64,000 nucleotides of DNA from Oceanospirillum multiglobuliferum (GTDB taxonomy: Bacteria; Pseudomonadota; Gammaproteobacteria; Pseudomonadales; Halomonadaceae). The translations under genes were made by a program, and so were the position numbers. The stretch covers positions 55,621 through 119,620 of the forward strand of contig NZ_FUXG01000014.1 of assembly GCF_900167095.1 (NCBI RefSeq), in the 5' to 3' direction. Below, piece after piece: positions 18,315-27,493 of the stretch; within the stretch, counting starts at the first letter, position 1; each line of letters starts with the position of its first letter. A model generated the notes under the pieces. It did no database searches. It saw only the letters and a program-made list of their open reading frames with translations, and was not told where the DNA came from.

Positions 18315-19877
18315 GTGTTTAGTCGTTTCCCAGTTATTTCTATATTGGCTTATGCCGTGGTCATTTCGATCACGGCGATGGCATTTTATGGTTTGATAGG
18401 CTTTGACCAAGCTCGTCTGATGCCTGAGCTACTGCAAGACCAATATATTCAGCAAATATTAAGGTTTTCACTATTGCAAGCAGCGGCGAGCGCTGTACTT
18501 TCTGTCATGCTCGCATTACCCATCGCTAGGGCTTTGCATTTTATGCCGGAGTTGCCTGCTAGAAAGGCTTTTTTACGTTTTTGTCTACTTTGTTTTGTGA
18601 TGCCGACCCTTGTTTTAATTACAGGTTTGGTTGCACTACTGGGTCGGTCAGGTCTTATGACAGGATTTATGCCCAATGACTGGAACCTGTATGGCCTAAA
18701 TGGCATTTTAATCGCACACCTATATTTGAATATGCCATTAGCAGTGCGAGTAATCAGCCAACAACTGGCCCATATTCCAGACACTAGTTGGCGTTTAGCG
18801 CAGCAACTGAAACTTTCCCGCACACAGCAATTTTTAAAAGTTGAGTGGCCTGCCCTAAAAAGCAGTTTGTTAATGCTGTTGGGTTTTGTATTTGTACTCT
18901 GTTTTAACAGTTTTGCTGTGGTATTAGCTTTGGGTGGTGGGCCAGGGGCAACAACCTTGGAGGTTGCAATCTTTCAAGCCCTAAAATATGACTTCAACTT
19001 GAGTGAAGCTCTAACCTTGTCTTGGTTACAATTCACTATAGCAGGGTTAATTTTTGCACTCATCGCTAAGCTGGGTAAACTCAACTGGCTTAGTGCAGAT
19101 ACTCATAAACAACGCTGGCAGCCAGAGTTTGGCCAGTACAGTCAGAGAGTACATCAGGGTCTTTATTTACTGGCATGGCTGCTGTTAGCACTGCCTATTG
19201 TGGCTTTAATACCCACACTGTTTAAGGCTCAGCTTAAACATTTAGACTTTACTTTGTTGTTTTTAGCCTGTGTTAGAACAATCGTCATTGCCAGTACTTG
19301 TGCGTTGTTTGCAACTTTATTAGCTTGGTGGCTGTTAATCCCCATTCGTCAGGCACAACTACGTAAAAATGAAAGCGGTCGTATTATCTTGCAATGGCTT
19401 GCTACACACTCATTGGTTGCACCCGCTATGGTAATGTCTGCGGGGCTTTATATTCTCCTGCTGCCTCGCGTTGATTTGGAGCGCTGGGGGTGGTTTTGGC
19501 TGATACTGATTAACACGGTTTTGCTATTGCCCTTTGTAATAGCACAGCTGAAACCCAGATTATTGCAGTATGATCAACAATACTGGCGTTTGAGTGCTAA
19601 TTTAAAGTTAAGTGGATTAGGTCAGCTACACACTATATGGCCTTTTATTCGTCCAGCTATGTTGGGTAGTTTTGTTTTAGCACTGTTATTAGCGATGGGA
19701 GATGTTGCTGTTTTTTCTATATTTGGTGATAACAGTTGGAGCACGCTGCCTTGGTTGATTTATGGTTATGCAGGCAGCTACCGCATGGCCGAAGCTGCTT
19801 TGGCATCATTGCTGCTTTTGGCTCTATGTACGTTGCTAATTGTGCTTTTTGAACGGAAACGCCTTTATGAGCAATAG
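18315..19877 (+). CDS. thiP: Thiamine ABC transporter permease
   Basis: A 520-residue integral membrane protein made of two fused permease halves with about twelve hydrophobic segments, as in ThiP (E. coli 536 residues). Each half carries an EAA-like loop: DTSWRLAQQLKLSRTQQFLKVEWPAL in the first and YWRLSANLKLSGLGQLHTIWPFI in the second. It forms the inner-membrane channel for thiamine. It begins 11 bp after thiB and overlaps thiQ by 11 bp, so the three genes form one operon. Confidence 0.92.
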   Translation: MFSRFPVISILAYAVVISITAMAFYGLIGFDQARLMPELLQDQYIQQILRFSLLQAAASAVLSVMLALPIARALHFMPELPARKAFLRFCLLCFVMPTLVLITGLVALLGRSGLMTGFMPNDWNLYGLNGILIAHLYLNMPLAVRVISQQLAHIPDTSWRLAQQLKLSRTQQFLKVEWPALKSSLLMLLGFVFVLCFNSFAVVLALGGGPGATTLEVAIFQALKYDFNLSEALTLSWLQFTIAGLIFALIAKLGKLNWLSADTHKQRWQPEFGQYSQRVHQGLYLLAWLLLALPIVALIPTLFKAQLKHLDFTLLFLACVRTIVIASTCALFATLLAWWLLIPIRQAQLRKNESGRIILQWLATHSLVAPAMVMSAGLYILLLPRVDLERWGWFWLILINTVLLLPFVIAQLKPRLLQYDQQYWRLSANLKLSGLGQLHTIWPFIRPAMLGSFVLALLLAMGDVAVFSIFGDNSWSTLPWLIYGYAGSYRMAEAALASLLLLALCTLLIVLFERKRLYEQ

Positions 19878-20517
19878 TCTCAGCCTTAGTAATATTGCAG
19901 CTGCTACAGCGCAGGGCTTGGTCATCAGTCAACTCGAAGTCTATCTAGAGCAGTATCGGTTATTCTACGATCTGAACATAGTAGAAGGTGAGTGTTTAGC
20001 GATTCAAGGCCGAAGTGGTGTTGGTAAAACAACTTTATTGCAAACAATAGCGGGGTTTGAGCGAGCGAAGAGTGGTGCTATTTATTGGCAAGGGCAAAAT
20101 ATATTGCAGCTTGCACCGCACGAGCGCCCTGTCAGTATGTTATTTCAAGAGCACAATTTATTTGAGCACCTATCGGTTATTAAAAACCTCTCTCTAGGAT
20201 TTGCTGATGTTCTACCCAAAGAGCAACTGATAAAAGCAGCAGAGCGTTTAGGGGTTTATGGACAATTAAATAAAATGCCTGCAGAGCTTTCTGGAGGCCA
20301 GCGTCAGCGAATTGGTTTAATTAGAACACTACTAAGACCAGAGCCTATAATCCTGCTGGACGAGCCATTTGCAGAGCTTGACTCTGATACACGGCAGATT
20401 GCCGCAGAGTGGACTAGAGAGGTCGCTCAACAGCAGGGCAAAACCCTGCTGGTGGTGACACATCAAGATGAAGATGTTGAGCGTTTAGCGGATCGGTGTT
20501 TGGTACTGGGTGATTAG
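19867..20517 (+). CDS. thiQ: Thiamine ABC transporter ATP-binding protein
   Basis: An ABC ATPase with Walker A GRSGVGKTTL, Q-loop SMLFQEHNLFEHLSV, signature LSGGQRQRIGLIRTLL and Walker B PIILLDEPFAELD. The ATG at 19867 overlaps the last codons of thiP, giving 216 residues, close to the usual ThiQ size; a TTG further upstream is unlikely. It powers thiamine uptake. Its stop overlaps by 4 bp the stop of the convergent lipoprotein gene, leaving no space for a dedicated terminator. Confidence 0.92.
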   Translation: MSNSLSLSNIAAATAQGLVISQLEVYLEQYRLFYDLNIVEGECLAIQGRSGVGKTTLLQTIAGFERAKSGAIYWQGQNILQLAPHERPVSMLFQEHNLFEHLSVIKNLSLGFADVLPKEQLIKAAERLGVYGQLNKMPAELSGGQRQRIGLIRTLLRPEPIILLDEPFAELDSDTRQIAAEWTREVAQQQGKTLLVVTHQDEDVERLADRCLVLGD

Positions 20518-22235
20518 TAGTTTACGACAATAGGGTGTGAGTAATAGCCATTAAGCACTGTTGTTACTTCAATCAAACATTTTGTTTGGCTGTCTGCTGC
20601 GCCGTCGTACCCTGTCGTAGCATCTTTATATAAATACATGTCTAGTTTATATGCTTTGAGACTGAGCTTATTCGGTATCGTGTTAGGCTTTGGTGCATCA
20701 ACTTTTACAACATCGCCTTTGCAACTGAATTCAATTTTGGTACCTACAGGCGGAATCACATCATTTTCATCTTGTATTTCAACAATAATAATCTGTGCGT
20801 TACTGGATAGATCAACCTCTGTCGATGCGGTAATTTTGATTATTTCGGCAGATAGCACCAACTCTGTTTGCGTAAATAACTGCGCAAGGCTATTACAATG
20901 CCCTGCCATTAACGCATCATTTGAACAATGGGCGCCGCGGTATTTTTGATCATTATAAACATCATCCCAAACGCCATTATTGTTTTGATCTATAAAGGTC
21001 TCGCCGTCATTTCGGGTATTATCACGATTCAGATCTATATATGGTTCTGGTAGCGAGGTGTAAGTTTCACCGATATCAAATACACCATTACTATTATTGT
21101 CAATAAAGTCCTCCTCTCCCGTTGTGTAGGCCATTACAAATGCAGTAGGCTCCTCTTTGTTTGGATAAGGAGGGCCGCTCTCCCATTTTACAGTGCAATC
21201 ACCCTCTTCTATGGTACAAGATGCAATTTGCCCTAGTTCCTTTTGAATTTGCCCTGCACTGCTGATAAAAGAGATTACATTGCCATTTGCGACAGGGCCA
21301 TTATTGATATCACTAGCAGAAACAGTGACATCAACAGCCGTATTTAAATAATGCCAGCCCAAAGGATTGAAGGTTTCAACACCTATGCCAAAAGCTCTTG
21401 CAGTTGGCAGGCCAGAGTTCACAGACAAAGCCACTGAGCTTGTCTGCATTACACCTACAGTATTGCCATTAGAGTCTAATTGGTCTGTTTCAGCTAATAT
21501 TCTAAAGGTGGTATTAACTAAACCAGATGAGACAAAAGTACTTGCAGTACCAGATAAATCGGTATAGCCAATACTTTTGCTTAAAGACAGGCCACCTGTG
21601 GTATCGGACAAAGAAAAGCGAACTTCTTTGTTCGCAATAGGGTCACCTTTGGTATCCTTGATACTAAAGCTTACCTGCACCGTAGCAGGTAAGCTTTCTG
21701 TGCTGAACCCTTTAATTGCAAGGGTTGTATGCTCAGGCACAATAGATGAGATACTACCTAATTCTGGACTAGATACCGTCAAAGTTCCTGTTGCTGTTAC
21801 TGACTGCCCTTCAAGGGATGCCGTAATCTTATCTTCACCAACACAACCATTAGCTTGATAAGTTGTAGTGACAGTTCCTGTGTTTGAGGCAATAGTCGCA
21901 CTTGAAAAGCTGGCTTGATTATTTTCAGCGCAAGGTGAGGTGAAAGAGACATTTGAAATCGAGCTTGTGAATAGGTTGTTATCATTGTTCTTATCAACAA
22001 TATTAACCGTAATAGGCGTTTCACCTGTTGCAGATAGTACAGGGGTAATAATTGCTAATGTACCAGACTCAAATGTAGAGCCTACACTACGGCCTAGCGC
22101 GAGCAGGATAGCTTTTTCGCTGCCAGTATTGTTTTGTTCATTCGAGGTAGCTTGTGCCGCCTCCAATGATTTTTGCTCTCCACACCCCACTAAACTTGAT
22201 AGTAAAAGCAGTAACGCTAACATCCCTTTTTGCAC
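20514..22235 (-). CDS. Lipoprotein with bacterial Ig-like repeats and calcium-binding-type loops
   Basis: The start is a GTG at 22233-22235 with GGAG upstream. MQKGMLALLLLLSSLVGCGEQ is a lipoprotein signal with lipobox LVGC. The 573-residue product has Big_1/invasin-like Ig modules: FTSPCAENNQASFSSATIAS, then PATVQVSFSIKDTKGDPIAN and VDVTVSASDINNGPVANGNV. Around residues 385-425 there are three acidic Asn/Asp/Gly loops (DNNSNGVFDIGE, DLNRDNTRNDGE, DQNNNGVWDD) like dockerin/EF-hand calcium sites. It is probably an outer-membrane-anchored surface protein; the function is unknown. Confidence 0.65.
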   Translation of the reverse strand: MQKGMLALLLLLSSLVGCGEQKSLEAAQATSNEQNNTGSEKAILLALGRSVGSTFESGTLAIITPVLSATGETPITVNIVDKNNDNNLFTSSISNVSFTSPCAENNQASFSSATIASNTGTVTTTYQANGCVGEDKITASLEGQSVTATGTLTVSSPELGSISSIVPEHTTLAIKGFSTESLPATVQVSFSIKDTKGDPIANKEVRFSLSDTTGGLSLSKSIGYTDLSGTASTFVSSGLVNTTFRILAETDQLDSNGNTVGVMQTSSVALSVNSGLPTARAFGIGVETFNPLGWHYLNTAVDVTVSASDINNGPVANGNVISFISSAGQIQKELGQIASCTIEEGDCTVKWESGPPYPNKEEPTAFVMAYTTGEEDFIDNNSNGVFDIGETYTSLPEPYIDLNRDNTRNDGETFIDQNNNGVWDDVYNDQKYRGAHCSNDALMAGHCNSLAQLFTQTELVLSAEIIKITASTEVDLSSNAQIIIVEIQDENDVIPPVGTKIEFSCKGDVVKVDAPKPNTIPNKLSLKAYKLDMYLYKDATTGYDGAADSQTKCLIEVTTVLNGYYSHPIVVNY

Positions 22236-22304
22236 AATATACTCCAGACTGGCAGCTTGATTCTGTTGCCATAACTTATAATAACGATGCCTAAATACAA
22301 GGCG

Positions 22305-24503
22305 CTAACACAGGTAAGGTTTTGGTTCGCTAAACAGATAACCTTGTGAGTATTGAATACCCAGCGATTCTATAACCGCTTGAACCGACTCAGAGTGCAC
22401 AAACTCAGCAACTACTGTAATTCCAGCATTTTGTGCAAAAAAGACAATTGCTCTTGTAATCTCATAGCTTGTTTTGTCGGTGTCGATATTTTTAATGTAC
22501 TTGGCATCAATTTTTATACAGTCGACATCAAGTTCTAAAATACGCTCAAAATTAGAGTACTCTGTTCCAAAGTCATCAATCGCTAAACGATAACCCCGAG
22601 CCTTCAGCTCAGACAATTGGTGAATGTGGTTTTTCTTGCCACTGGCGCTGATGCCTTCCAATATCTCCAAAATAACTCGGCTAGGCGTGATGCCATACTG
22701 TTCAGATTTTCGATCCAAATACTCTATTAGAAAGTGTTGGCTCAAATCATCTTCTGTAATATTAATGGCAAAATCACATTGATGTTGTGCCATAAAAGCG
22801 AAACTACGATCAATAACTAAACGTGTAATGGTTGGTAGTAAACCTGATAGTTTTGCAGCATTTAAGAATTGATAGGGGCCGTAAACAGTGCCATCAAGTG
22901 ACATTCTGATTAAGGTTTCATAGTGGCTGATCTTGCCTGTTTCGTTATCCCGTATACCTTGAAAGTATGGAACTAAGCCGTCTTCATTGAGCGCTCTATG
23001 CAACAAAGTATTCCACTGAATGTAATCTAAGCGTTGACTCTGCTCGATCTCATCGTGCTCGGTGCTATAAAGGTGAAAGCGCCCTTTACCTTCTTGTTTA
23101 GCTTTTTTAATAGCCAATAATGATTGGCGCATTAAATCTTTGCAGCCCACAGCACCGCCATAAGTAAAGCTAATATGAAAACTTAAGCCATCTAGTTCTA
23201 TTTGATTGATAAAAAAATGTTGCCTTACTCTTTTTACACAGTCTTCAAGATCCATTTCACTTGTATAATGTGCAGCAAACTCATCGGCATTCAGCCGATA
23301 TAGCTGTGCTTGACTAAGCAGTGATTTCAGTTGTTTGGTGATTTCAATTAACAGTCGATCGGCAAAGTCCAACCCATAAGCCGAGTTGATCAAGCTAAAG
23401 TTATTGACATTTAACACCAGTAGAGAGCAATGATGGCAGCAGCCATTATTTAATGATGTTTGTAAGCGACTCTTATTGGGTAGCCCTGTCAGTTGATCAA
23501 TCTCTAGGGCATGAATATAACGGTCTTTTTCTTTTTGTAGCTCTGTGAGATCTGCAAACACGGCAACATAATTTTTTATCTGCCCACCTGCGTCTTTAAT
23601 AAGATTAATGGTGCTCCACTGCGACAAATAAGAACCATCTTTGCGACGATTAACAATTTTCCCGCTCCAAGAGCCGCTAGCTAACAAGGTTTGCCAAAGA
23701 GTTTGGTAAAAAGCTTTATCTTGCTGACCAGAAGATAAAAAACTGGGGTTTTTACCTCTTACTTCATCAATGCTATAGCCCGTGGCCTGTTCAAAGTAGC
23801 CATTAACTTCAATGATTTTATTATCAGCATCAGTGATAACAATACCTTCAGAGGAGCTTTCTATTGCCAAACCAAGCAGCTGCAATCGGTGCTGACTTTT
23901 TTCTACTTCTTGCTCTAGCTCATGCCGCTCCAGCACAACATTGACAATTTGGCTGCAAGCTTCTAACAAGCGTTTATGAAAGGCGGAAGGTAAGCGGTGT
24001 TCGAAAGAGGATAAAGCAAAGGAACCTATCGATTCGCCATTATTGTTGCGTATAGGCATTGACCAACAAGCGCATAGATTGAAGTTGTATGCAATATCTT
24101 GCATGTCTCTCCAGCGAGGATCAGAAAAAGTATCGCGAACAAAAACAGGCTGATTAGTAAAAACGGCGGTACCACAGGAACCCGCTTCAGGGCCAGGATG
24201 TAATCCATTCAATGCTTGATGGCCTTCTGGAGGCACACTTGGCGCGGCTAACACCGACATTGTTTTATCGCTGGCATCAACCAGCATGACCGAAGCAACG
24301 GCATTTGGTAGCAGCTGTTCTGCGAGCCGACAAAGCTCGTTTACAACCTCTAGGTAAGGGGCATTACGAGCCACAGACGTGAGTATTTTTTGCTGTAACG
24401 CAAAAATCTGTTCCTGCTGTATTAATGAAATGGCAACGGTGTCGTCCACATCAGCAGAGGTTGCTAAGTCCGTCATATGATCAAGCTGAGAATCAGGTTG
24501 CAT
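22305..24503 (-). CDS. GAF-PAS-GGDEF-EAL protein, degenerate cyclase and ETL-type phosphodiesterase
   Basis: The 732-residue protein has a GAF domain (about 35-190, GSCGTAVFTNQPVFV), a PAS domain (about 210-325), a GGDEF-like domain (about 340-480) and an EAL domain (about 495-732). The GGDEF signature reads RLNADEF, so cyclase activity is unlikely. The EAL domain has ETL in place of EAL but keeps LAIDDFGTEYSNF, CIKIDAKYI and VVAEFV, so c-di-GMP hydrolysis is possible. No transmembrane helix is seen, so it is probably a cytosolic sensor. The ATG at 24503 has AAAGG seven bases upstream; the longer TTG start is rejected. Confidence 0.88.
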   Translation of the reverse strand: MQPDSQLDHMTDLATSADVDDTVAISLIQQEQIFALQQKILTSVARNAPYLEVVNELCRLAEQLLPNAVASVMLVDASDKTMSVLAAPSVPPEGHQALNGLHPGPEAGSCGTAVFTNQPVFVRDTFSDPRWRDMQDIAYNFNLCACWSMPIRNNNGESIGSFALSSFEHRLPSAFHKRLLEACSQIVNVVLERHELEQEVEKSQHRLQLLGLAIESSSEGIVITDADNKIIEVNGYFEQATGYSIDEVRGKNPSFLSSGQQDKAFYQTLWQTLLASGSWSGKIVNRRKDGSYLSQWSTINLIKDAGGQIKNYVAVFADLTELQKEKDRYIHALEIDQLTGLPNKSRLQTSLNNGCCHHCSLLVLNVNNFSLINSAYGLDFADRLLIEITKQLKSLLSQAQLYRLNADEFAAHYTSEMDLEDCVKRVRQHFFINQIELDGLSFHISFTYGGAVGCKDLMRQSLLAIKKAKQEGKGRFHLYSTEHDEIEQSQRLDYIQWNTLLHRALNEDGLVPYFQGIRDNETGKISHYETLIRMSLDGTVYGPYQFLNAAKLSGLLPTITRLVIDRSFAFMAQHQCDFAINITEDDLSQHFLIEYLDRKSEQYGITPSRVILEILEGISASGKKNHIHQLSELKARGYRLAIDDFGTEYSNFERILELDVDCIKIDAKYIKNIDTDKTSYEITRAIVFFAQNAGITVVAEFVHSESVQAVIESLGIQYSQGYLFSEPKPYLC

Positions 24504-24763
24504 AGCATCGCCTTTCAAGTACTAATACCGTGAATGTCGCTATATTAACTGAATTTAAATCATGACGCATAAGCCAAACTGTGAAAAATACAGAGATAAA
24601 TTATATTTCCAACGCAAGATAACCTTTCACGCAAAAAAATAAGCGATTTCATGCTATTGTAATAATGCTATGAAACTCAGTATGCTAGCTCCGTTTTCTG
24701 CTATGTTTTCTAATGTTAGTCAATAACCCCCACCCACTGTCATATCGCAAGGATCGCCCTTCA

Positions 24764-26575
24764 ATGATGCAAAAGTTTTTACTGCCCTTTCTATTCGCTA
24801 TTTTGGCCTATGGCTTTTGGATTAGCCCTGACTTTAAGGAGATTAGTGCAGGGGTTGCGATTTTCTTATTTGGCATGCTGGCCCTTGAAGAGGGGTTCAA
24901 GGCGTTTACAGGTGGTTTTTTAGAAAAAGTTCTGCAAAAAACAACCAATAAACTCTGGAAGAGTGTCAGCTTCGGGGTAATTAGCACAACCATTATGCAG
25001 TCCAGCTCCTTAGTGTCGGTTATTAGTATCTCTTTTATCTCCGCAGGCTTAATTAGTTTGGCGGCTGGTATTGGCATAGTTTTTGGTGCCAACTTGGGGA
25101 CAACAACCGGTGCATGGTTAGTGGCTGGCTTAGGCTTAAAGGTTAAAATATCTGCTTATGCCATGCCTATGTTGGTGTTTGGTATTGTCTTGATCTTCCA
25201 GAAAAGCAAAGAGCTAAAAGGCGCAGGCTATGTCCTTGCTGGACTAGGTTTCCTCTTTCTGGGTATTCACCATATGAAAGAGGGCTTTGAAGCCTTCAAA
25301 GACAATATTGATCTGACGGCTTACGCGGTTGAAGGCTATGCAGGCGTATTTTTATTTACGCTAATTGGGCTTGTCGCCACTGTAGTGATGCAGTCTAGCC
25401 ATGCCACATTGGTTCTGATTATTACTGCGCTCTCCGCACAACAAATTACCTACGAAAATGCGTTAGCGTTGGCGATCGGCGCTAATGTTGGCACAACAAT
25501 TACAGCGGTGATAGGTTCTTTAAGCGCCAATATTCAAGGGCGTAGATTGGCAGGGGCTCACCTTATCTTTAACCTTGTTACAGGGTTTGTTGCGATTCTA
25601 TTTATCTATCAACTGACGGACTTGGTTGATACTGTCAGTCACCTCTTAGGTATTGATACAGATAACTTCACGCTCAAGCTGGCAGTTTTTCATACTATCT
25701 TTAATACAATCGGTGTGGCATTAATGCTGCCTTTTGTCTCACAGCTTGTCACCCTGTTGCAAAAGGTGCTTAAAGAAGCCTCTCGGAAAGACTCCACGCC
25801 AATCTACTTGAATGATGCTGCCATGAGTCTACCCAATACCGCTTTGGCAGCGGTACGTATGGAAACGCTACACCTCTATGACAATGCTGCTCGAATAATA
25901 GCTGGTGGCTTAAGTTTGAAGCTGGAAGATATAGAGGGCGACCGTCCCCTTGATGAAGTAATTTTTAAATCACGTAAAGTGCTACCCACAGATATAGATG
26001 AGCTATATCAAAACACGGTAAAGAGCCTATATGGTGATATTGTAGACTTTATCAGTCGTGTACAAGGTGATATATCACCAGAGCAAACAGAAGAACTGTT
26101 TCACTTGCGTGCAGCAGGTCGTGATATTGTTGAAGCGATTAAAGACACTAAACATCTACAGAAGAACTTATCAAAGTACTTCTTAGCTGATAATCCCTAT
26201 ATTCAAAGTGAGTATAACGCCCTGCGCAAGCGCTTAGCGTCTGTGATGCGAACCTTACACCAAGTAAGGCATCATAGTGATGACACTGCCACAGTATTGT
26301 CATTAGATGCTCTTAAAGTTGAAATGAAAGAACACGACCAGCGCTTAGGCCATGAACTCAGTGGCTTAATTCGCCAGCATCTGATTAGTGCACAGATCTC
26401 TGTTTCTCTGATGAATGACAACACTTACGCTTACGACGTGGCCAAAAACTTAGTTCAAATGGGCGAAGTGTTGTTTTCCAATGGAAATTTGGATCAGAAA
26501 CAGGCAGAACGCAGTGTTTTACTGAGCGAGGATGAAGTTGAAGCGCTGGCAAACTCTCACAAGGAACCGCTATAA
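24764..26575 (+). CDS. Na+/phosphate symporter family protein with PhoU-like C-terminus
   Basis: The N-terminal half (about 1-330) is a Na/Pi-cotransporter with two inverted repeats, each with the QSS motif: [17 protein letters not shown] and TVVMQSSHATLVLIITAL. Each is paired with a GANLGTT/GANVGTT segment. The C-terminal 250 residues are helical and PhoU-like (ALAAVRMETLHLYDNAARII). The ATG at 24764 (MMQKFLLPFL) lies behind AAGGA. It is probably an inner-membrane phosphate or related anion transporter. The next gene starts 13 bp later. Confidence 0.88.
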   Translation: MMQKFLLPFLFAILAYGFWISPDFKEISAGVAIFLFGMLALEEGFKAFTGGFLEKVLQKTTNKLWKSVSFGVISTTIMQSSSLVSVISISFISAGLISLAAGIGIVFGANLGTTTGAWLVAGLGLKVKISAYAMPMLVFGIVLIFQKSKELKGAGYVLAGLGFLFLGIHHMKEGFEAFKDNIDLTAYAVEGYAGVFLFTLIGLVATVVMQSSHATLVLIITALSAQQITYENALALAIGANVGTTITAVIGSLSANIQGRRLAGAHLIFNLVTGFVAILFIYQLTDLVDTVSHLLGIDTDNFTLKLAVFHTIFNTIGVALMLPFVSQLVTLLQKVLKEASRKDSTPIYLNDAAMSLPNTALAAVRMETLHLYDNAARIIAGGLSLKLEDIEGDRPLDEVIFKSRKVLPTDIDELYQNTVKSLYGDIVDFISRVQGDISPEQTEELFHLRAAGRDIVEAIKDTKHLQKNLSKYFLADNPYIQSEYNALRKRLASVMRTLHQVRHHSDDTATVLSLDALKVEMKEHDQRLGHELSGLIRQHLISAQISVSLMNDNTYAYDVAKNLVQMGEVLFSNGNLDQKQAERSVLLSEDEVEALANSHKEPL

Positions 26576-26588
26576 AGCGAGGCTAACA

Positions 26589-26840
26589 ATGAATGTTAAA
26601 AAACTAATTCGCCAAGCTGAAAACTTTCTCAGCTCTGAAGAGCGCAAGCGTAAAGAAAAAGTAAAATATCTTAAACAAGTCATCAAAAAGCTGCGTCAGC
26701 ATGAACTGAACTTGAAAGCTGCTCATGAGCAGTGCGCTGATAAAAAGGGCCGAGAGCAGTTGAAAAAAGAGTGGCAGCTAACACATGCTCAACGCAAGAA
26801 AGGCGTAAATCGTTTACGTAGCTTGAAGAAGAAAAAGTAA
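26589..26840 (+). CDS. Small highly basic helical protein downstream of the Na/Pi symporter
   Basis: An 83-residue, lysine-rich protein beginning MNVKKLIRQAENFLSSEERK, predicted as one long helix or coiled coil and ending in RSLKKKK. It starts 13 bp after the symporter stop behind GCGAGG, so it is probably co-transcribed. I do not recognise a family with a known function. A role with RNA or DNA, or with the transporter, cannot be chosen from sequence alone. Confidence 0.65.
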   Translation: MNVKKLIRQAENFLSSEERKRKEKVKYLKQVIKKLRQHELNLKAAHEQCADKKGREQLKKEWQLTHAQRKKGVNRLRSLKKKK

Positions 26841-26873
26841 CCAATCCCTCATACGGCGCTTAGGTTCAAGCAA

Positions 26874-26907
26874 AGCATGGCTTTCTTTATTTAAAAGAGG
26901 CCATGCT
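26874..26907. terminator. Hairpin between convergent genes
   Basis: AGCATGGC (26874-26881) pairs with GCCATGCT (26900-26907), with an AT-rich 18-nt loop. It lies between the small basic protein gene and the AhpD-like gene. The long loop and weak tail make terminator function uncertain. Confidence 0.4.
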
Positions 26908-26928
26908 CAGGATGAATCAATGTCGAGA

Positions 26929-27270
26929 TTATTGAGCTAACTCATCTACTGCGGCTAAAGCCTGCGCACCGTAAATAACAGAAGGGCCGCCACCCATTAG
27001 CACAGCAACATCAATGGTTTCGACCAGCTCTTGGCGGGTTGCACCCGCACGCAAAGCCGCTGCAACATGCGCAGCGATACAGCCATCACAGCGCGCAGCA
27101 ATACCAATGGCGGTTGCCATTAGCTCTTTATGCTTAACCGATAATGCACCCTCTTTTAATGCAGCTTGATGAAGTGCAATAAACGCGCTCATGGTTTCAG
27201 TGCTGGCTTTTTTGTAAGCAGAACCCATAGCTTGCTGATCTTGATTGATCTGTTTGTAGCTTTTCGTCAT
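26929..27270 (-). CDS. Carboxymuconolactone decarboxylase family (AhpD-like) protein
   Basis: A 113-residue protein with the CMD/AhpD core: ELMATAIGIAARCDGCIAAHVAAALRAGATRQEL, with the CxxC pair and downstream histidine, and then VAVLMGGGPSVIYGAQAL. AhpD-like proteins use CxxC and His for peroxidase-linked redox chemistry; single-domain versions of this size are common with unknown substrates. It is monocistronic and divergent from the DM13 gene. Confidence 0.82.
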   Translation of the reverse strand: MTKSYKQINQDQQAMGSAYKKASTETMSAFIALHQAALKEGALSVKHKELMATAIGIAARCDGCIAAHVAAALRAGATRQELVETIDVAVLMGGGPSVIYGAQALAAVDELAQ

Positions 27271-27394
27271 CTTAAATAACCTAGTTAATGTAAATCGACA
27301 AAGCCAAGCATCTGCTTGGTTTTGCTAATTATAATTAAGAAAGATCTAAATAAAAGGATCTTCTCTACTTTGTGCTTAAGAGAACAAGAAAACA

Positions 27395-27420
27395 GGACAC
27401 CCATAAGTGAATGGGTGTCC
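27395..27420. repeat. Perfect 10-bp inverted repeat (hairpin) upstream of the DM13 gene
   Basis: GGACACCCAT (27395-27404) and ATGGGTGTCC (27411-27420) are exact complements around a 6-nt loop. No T-run follows. The stem resembles REP/RAYT-type mobile palindromes in shape, and it lies at the edge of a likely inserted segment. An operator or terminator function is the alternative. Confidence 0.45.
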
Positions 27421-27493
27421 GAATTTTCCTATAATGGAAAATAAACAACAGGGAATGAGCGGCTGTTTAGGTGTTACTGAGGTTATGAGTTTT

